From Candidatus Glassbacteria bacterium (GTDB lineage Bacteria > Gemmatimonadota > Glassbacteria > GWA2-58-10), in assembly GCA_019456185.1 (NCBI GenBank), contig VRUH01000022.1, positions 22,054 to 59,007 on the forward strand: DNA of 36,954 bases, in the 5' to 3' direction. The position numbers and the translations under genes are program-made. Below are positions 31,933 to 36,954 of the stretch, one piece after another. The notes under the pieces were generated by a model, which was given only the letters and a program-made list of their open reading frames with translations, was not told the DNA's origin and did not search any database. Numbering within the stretch: the first letter of the stretch is position 1; each line of letters begins with the position of its first letter.

Positions 31933-33703
31933 CCGGTGGACAGCCCTGCTGCTGGTCTGGATCCTGGTCCCTTCGGCATCTTTCGCCGGCCGGTTCGCCG
32001 ATTCGGTCGCGGGCGCTGTCTCGGACGGGTTCTCGCATCTCTCCATATCCGCTTCCGAGGTTATCCCGGTAATTTCCAGCCAGCGCAATGCCGCCTCGCC
32101 GGGCGCGGAACTTGCCCGGCTGGACCTTGAATCTTTTGCCCGCGAAATTTCCACTGTCTGCGAATACTGCGCAACCGCTGAGGGCATACGGGAGTTTTTG
32201 CGGCTGCCCCAACTTGAGGATTCGGCTCGGATATCACCCGGACCGTTGGAGTCCAGCCTGGCTGCCGCAGCCGATTCTCTGGACCGGTATCTCCCACGCG
32301 CCGGCCGGGCGCTGGCCTTTTTAGCGGCCGCGAGTCAGGAATTGCGCTCGGCGTTTGTCCTGCTCAGCCCGGCGGAGAAATCCCGACTGCGCGGGCTGGT
32401 TAGCGGGTTCGAGTTCTGGCGCGACGAGTGGCCTGATTACCCTGTGGAGCGGATGGTCGAGCTGGCGGAACGGGTCGACCTGCGGCGGCTGGAAACCGCT
32501 GCCGCGCTGCTGGCATCCGCGGCCGGCGAGCTGACCGAAGGTAATGGATCGGGACCCGACTGGCCCGCGAAGCCTGTTGTATTCGAGACACTCTGGGGTG
32601 AGATCATTGTCGGGACAACGGGCCGGGATTCCTACCGCGGCCGGCCGATGCTGATTGTCGATCCGGGCGGCGATGACAGCTACGAGATTTCTTCCGGGCA
32701 GTGGCCGTCCGTGCGGATGATCGTGGATCTGGGCGGCGACGACCACTACTCGGCCCCCGGCGGCCAGGCCCTCGGCGGCGCGGTCATGGGCCTGTGCTGG
32801 CTCGAGGACCTGGGCGGCGACGATTCCTATCAAGCAGGGCCGTTCTCGCTCGGCTGCGGAGCGCTTGGCGTGGGCGTGCTGGTGGACCGGCAGGGAGATG
32901 ACAGTTACGCTGGCGCGTATCTCTGTCAGGGTGCATCGTTCTTCGGAACCGGTGCGCTGGTGGACCGCAGCGGCGACGATGAATACCGCGCGGATTTCGG
33001 CGCCCAGGGAGCCGGTTTTGCAGCCGGCAGCGGCCTGCTGGCCGATCTGGAGGGTGACGATACCTATTCGGCCGGAGGACGCTACCGGGACTACCGGGCG
33101 GACGGAGCGACCAAGAGTTTCGCCCAGGGCTGCGCAGCCGGGCTCAGACCGCTGGCTTCGGGCGGGCGCGCCATGCTCTATGACCGGGCAGGCGAGGACA
33201 GGTTCGAAATCAGTTACCTGGGTCAGGGAGCAGGCTATTGGGGCGGGTTCGGTCTGCTGATCAGCGGCGGCGGGGAAGACGTCTATCTGGCGGAGCGCTA
33301 CGCCCAGGGCTGCGGACTGCACATGGCCGCGGGGGCGCTGGCGGACCTGGGCGGCGATGATTCTTACGCACTGGAAGGCGTGGGTCAGGGAGCAGGCGAG
33401 GACCGCGCCTGGGGGTTCTTGCTGGAAGCCGCCGGGAACGACAGCTACAGCAGCGTGCGGTTCTCCCGCGGCGCGGGAGGGACCGGCGGGGCCGGGCTGC
33501 TGCTGGAACTCTCTGGTGACGACACTTATCCCGCCGCCGGGCAGGTAACCGGCGGAGCGGGCAGCAGGACCTGGGAACTGCCGGGACTGGGGTTCCTGTT
33601 GGAGATGGGCGGAGACGACACCTGCGGAGACGTCCGCGCTGACGGTCAATCCAAGGAAAACGGCACCTGGGGGGTCAGGCTTGATCTGCCGCTGGACAAT
33701 TAG
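31892..33703 (+). CDS. Exported protein with twelve GDDxY repeats (27-residue period)
   Basis: 603 residues that I cannot assign to a named family. A signal peptide (WTALLLVWILVPSASFAG, cleaved near residue 33) is followed by a mostly helical domain (40-225) and then a repeat region (245-580). Twelve motifs of the form D-x-x-G-D-D-x-Y sit at residues 260, 282, 309, 335, 361, 388, 434, 461, 488, 515, 542 and 574 (position of Gly). Nine of the eleven steps are 26 or 27, except one near 46 that holds a degenerate unit, and the first and last steps (22 and 32). Units read roughly QGAGxxxGxGLLxDLxGDDxY. Acidic turns at a fixed spacing suggest a calcium-binding beta-solenoid, but this is inference. 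The start overlaps the previous gene by 41 bp. Confidence 0.75.
   Translation: MTPASCARGSKISDRWTALLLVWILVPSASFAGRFADSVAGAVSDGFSHLSISASEVIPVISSQRNAASPGAELARLDLESFAREISTVCEYCATAEGIREFLRLPQLEDSARISPGPLESSLAAAADSLDRYLPRAGRALAFLAAASQELRSAFVLLSPAEKSRLRGLVSGFEFWRDEWPDYPVERMVELAERVDLRRLETAAALLASAAGELTEGNGSGPDWPAKPVVFETLWGEIIVGTTGRDSYRGRPMLIVDPGGDDSYEISSGQWPSVRMIVDLGGDDHYSAPGGQALGGAVMGLCWLEDLGGDDSYQAGPFSLGCGALGVGVLVDRQGDDSYAGAYLCQGASFFGTGALVDRSGDDEYRADFGAQGAGFAAGSGLLADLEGDDTYSAGGRYRDYRADGATKSFAQGCAAGLRPLASGGRAMLYDRAGEDRFEISYLGQGAGYWGGFGLLISGGGEDVYLAERYAQGCGLHMAAGALADLGGDDSYALEGVGQGAGEDRAWGFLLEAAGNDSYSSVRFSRGAGGTGGAGLLLELSGDDTYPAAGQVTGGAGSRTWELPGLGFLLEMGGDDTCGDVRADGQSKENGTWGVRLDLPLDN
32663..33631 (+). 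repeat. Tandem 81-bp coding repeats of the GDDxY protein
   Basis: Twelve degenerate units of about 81 bp (27 codons), each with a GGCGATGAC-like core (Gly-Asp-Asp) followed two codons later by a Tyr codon. Units share protein motif more than DNA sequence, so they look old and selected rather than freshly duplicated. Three cores read GED or GND in place of GDD. Confidence 0.75.
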
Positions 33704-34379
33704 CTTCCTCTACTTCTTCGGGCTGCTTTGCTGCACCACAGCGCGGGCGGAAATCCTGCCGCTGGTGGAGCGGGCCGCGCGTCCGGAGGTGATGTTCGGC
33801 GCACCGGCCGCTTTCGACAGCCTGCTGAGGCGGATTTCAGCCGGGGGTGCAGGTTCGGCGAGTGAATTGCTGGAGTTGGCCGATACACCCTGGGCCTGGC
33901 GGTTCGAGGTGGTGCGACAGGGCCTGGAGCGAATCGGCGAGCCTGCCCGGATGGCTGTCCTGCATAGGCTGGATGAAAAGGGCCGCACGGAGAGCGAAAC
34001 CGCCCGTCTGCTGGTGTTATTCGAAAAGCTGGGGCAGGTTGGCGACGAATCCTGTCTGGCCGCGTATCTGCGGGGAGAGTCCCGCGCGGTGACTGTTCCC
34101 GCCCTGCGTTGCCTGGCTGCGTTCGGAGAGCCGGAAAAATCGCTCGAACTGGTTCAGCCGCTGCTGGGCGACGAAGACCCGCATGTCCGGCTGGCCGCTG
34201 TCTGGACGGTTGGTGAGCTGATCCGGCGGCAACCGCCGGCAGGAAAAAAGGCCGAACGGTTGATAGAATCCGTCCGGCCCCTGCTGGATGATCCGGTATT
34301 GCAAATCAGGCTGACCGCCGCCGGATGCCTGCAAGTGCACGGTTCGACACCTGCCCCGTCGCTCCTGCGGCGGCAATGA
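33681..34379 (+). CDS. Exported HEAT-repeat-like protein
   Basis: 232 residues. A signal peptide (ICRWTISFLYFFGLLCCTTARA) precedes a mature protein of paired helices with HEAT/PBS-lyase-like spacing: FEVVRQGLERIGEPARMAVL, ETARLLVLFEKLGQVGD, VTVPALRCLAAFGEPEKSLE, DPHVRLAAVWTVGELIRRQ and DPVLQIRLTAAGCLQVHG. The D-P-x-V-R/Q-I-R-L-x-A-A pattern is typical of HEAT repeats, which act as protein-binding scaffolds. The start is the TTG at 33681, inside the end of the repeat-protein gene (23-bp overlap); no ATG or GTG suits. Its stop touches the gatB stop with no spacer, so no separate terminator is visible. Confidence 0.75.
   Translation: MICRWTISFLYFFGLLCCTTARAEILPLVERAARPEVMFGAPAAFDSLLRRISAGGAGSASELLELADTPWAWRFEVVRQGLERIGEPARMAVLHRLDEKGRTESETARLLVLFEKLGQVGDESCLAAYLRGESRAVTVPALRCLAAFGEPEKSLELVQPLLGDEDPHVRLAAVWTVGELIRRQPPAGKKAERLIESVRPLLDDPVLQIRLTAAGCLQVHGSTPAPSLLRRQ

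Positions 34380-36954
<2,575 letters not shown>

Noticed and set aside
32663-33631. CRISPR array or satellite, because of the regular 81-bp spacing
   Set aside because: The period is a multiple of three within one open frame and the similarity is at protein level, so it is a coding repeat.
32321-33649. 442-codon minus-strand frame opposite the GDDxY repeats
   Set aside because: Follows from the biased GGC-GAY repeats of the plus strand; no signal peptide or domain.

Overview
The window is 37 kb of dense, high-GC bacterial chromosome with about 28 genes on both strands. AsmA-like and Tat-exported lipoproteins, an O-antigen-ligase-like membrane protein and several exported repeat proteins indicate a Gram-negative envelope. 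A class III (oxygen-sensitive) ribonucleotide reductase operon points to an anaerobe or facultative anaerobe. A GWxTD-type protein next to many TPR proteins and sulfatases suggests an uncultured lineage of the FCB/Acidobacteriota-like kind (for example Glassbacteria or Latescibacteria); that placement is inference, since the window has no rRNA or other marker that settles it.

Layout. 1-2.2 kb (+): the end of an NhaC-like transporter, a 75-bp cloverleaf-shaped palindromic element and a UroD-family methyltransferase-like protein. 2.3-6.8 kb (-): the deoxynucleotide operon nrdD - redoxin - nrdG - dut, behind a good sigma70-like promoter and a structured leader of about 200 nt; it meets the UroD gene at two separate terminators. 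6.9-10.4 kb (+): an exported TPR protein and an AsmA-like protein, with a 57-residue lipoprotein gene converging on them. 10.7-14.6 kb (+): a likely operon with a palindrome over its promoter, encoding a secreted RraA-like protein and two Tat-lipoprotein sulfatases. A 640-bp spacer with two copies of a REP-like hairpin follows. 15.2-25.8 kb (+): a housekeeping block aroC-aroK-smg-topA-xerC-hslV-hslU-argF-gcvT, interrupted only by a decayed TPR gene fragment on the minus strand, and ended by an 87-nt hairpin terminator. 26.0-29.5 kb (-): a GWxTD/TPR gene split by one in-frame TAG codon, and a protein I do not recognise. 29.6-34.4 kb (+): three overlapping genes for an O-antigen-ligase/TPR membrane protein, an exported protein with twelve GDDxY repeats at a 27-residue period, and an exported HEAT-like protein. 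34.4-37 kb (-): gatB and the 5'-truncated gatA.

How the parts work together. The nrd operon makes and cleans up dNTPs without oxygen (NrdD reduces NTPs, NrdG installs the glycyl radical, the redoxin probably supplies electrons, Dut removes dUTP). The RraA/sulfatase operon probably degrades sulfated polysaccharide or its breakdown products at the cell surface. The gene order smg-topA-xerC-hslVU is a familiar bacterial arrangement.

The least familiar parts are the three-gene surface operon with the 27-residue GDDxY repeat protein (29.6-34.4 kb), the amber codon that replaces an expected tryptophan in the GWxTD gene, the nrdD leader with a gap-free three-way junction, and the cloverleaf palindrome at 778-852.
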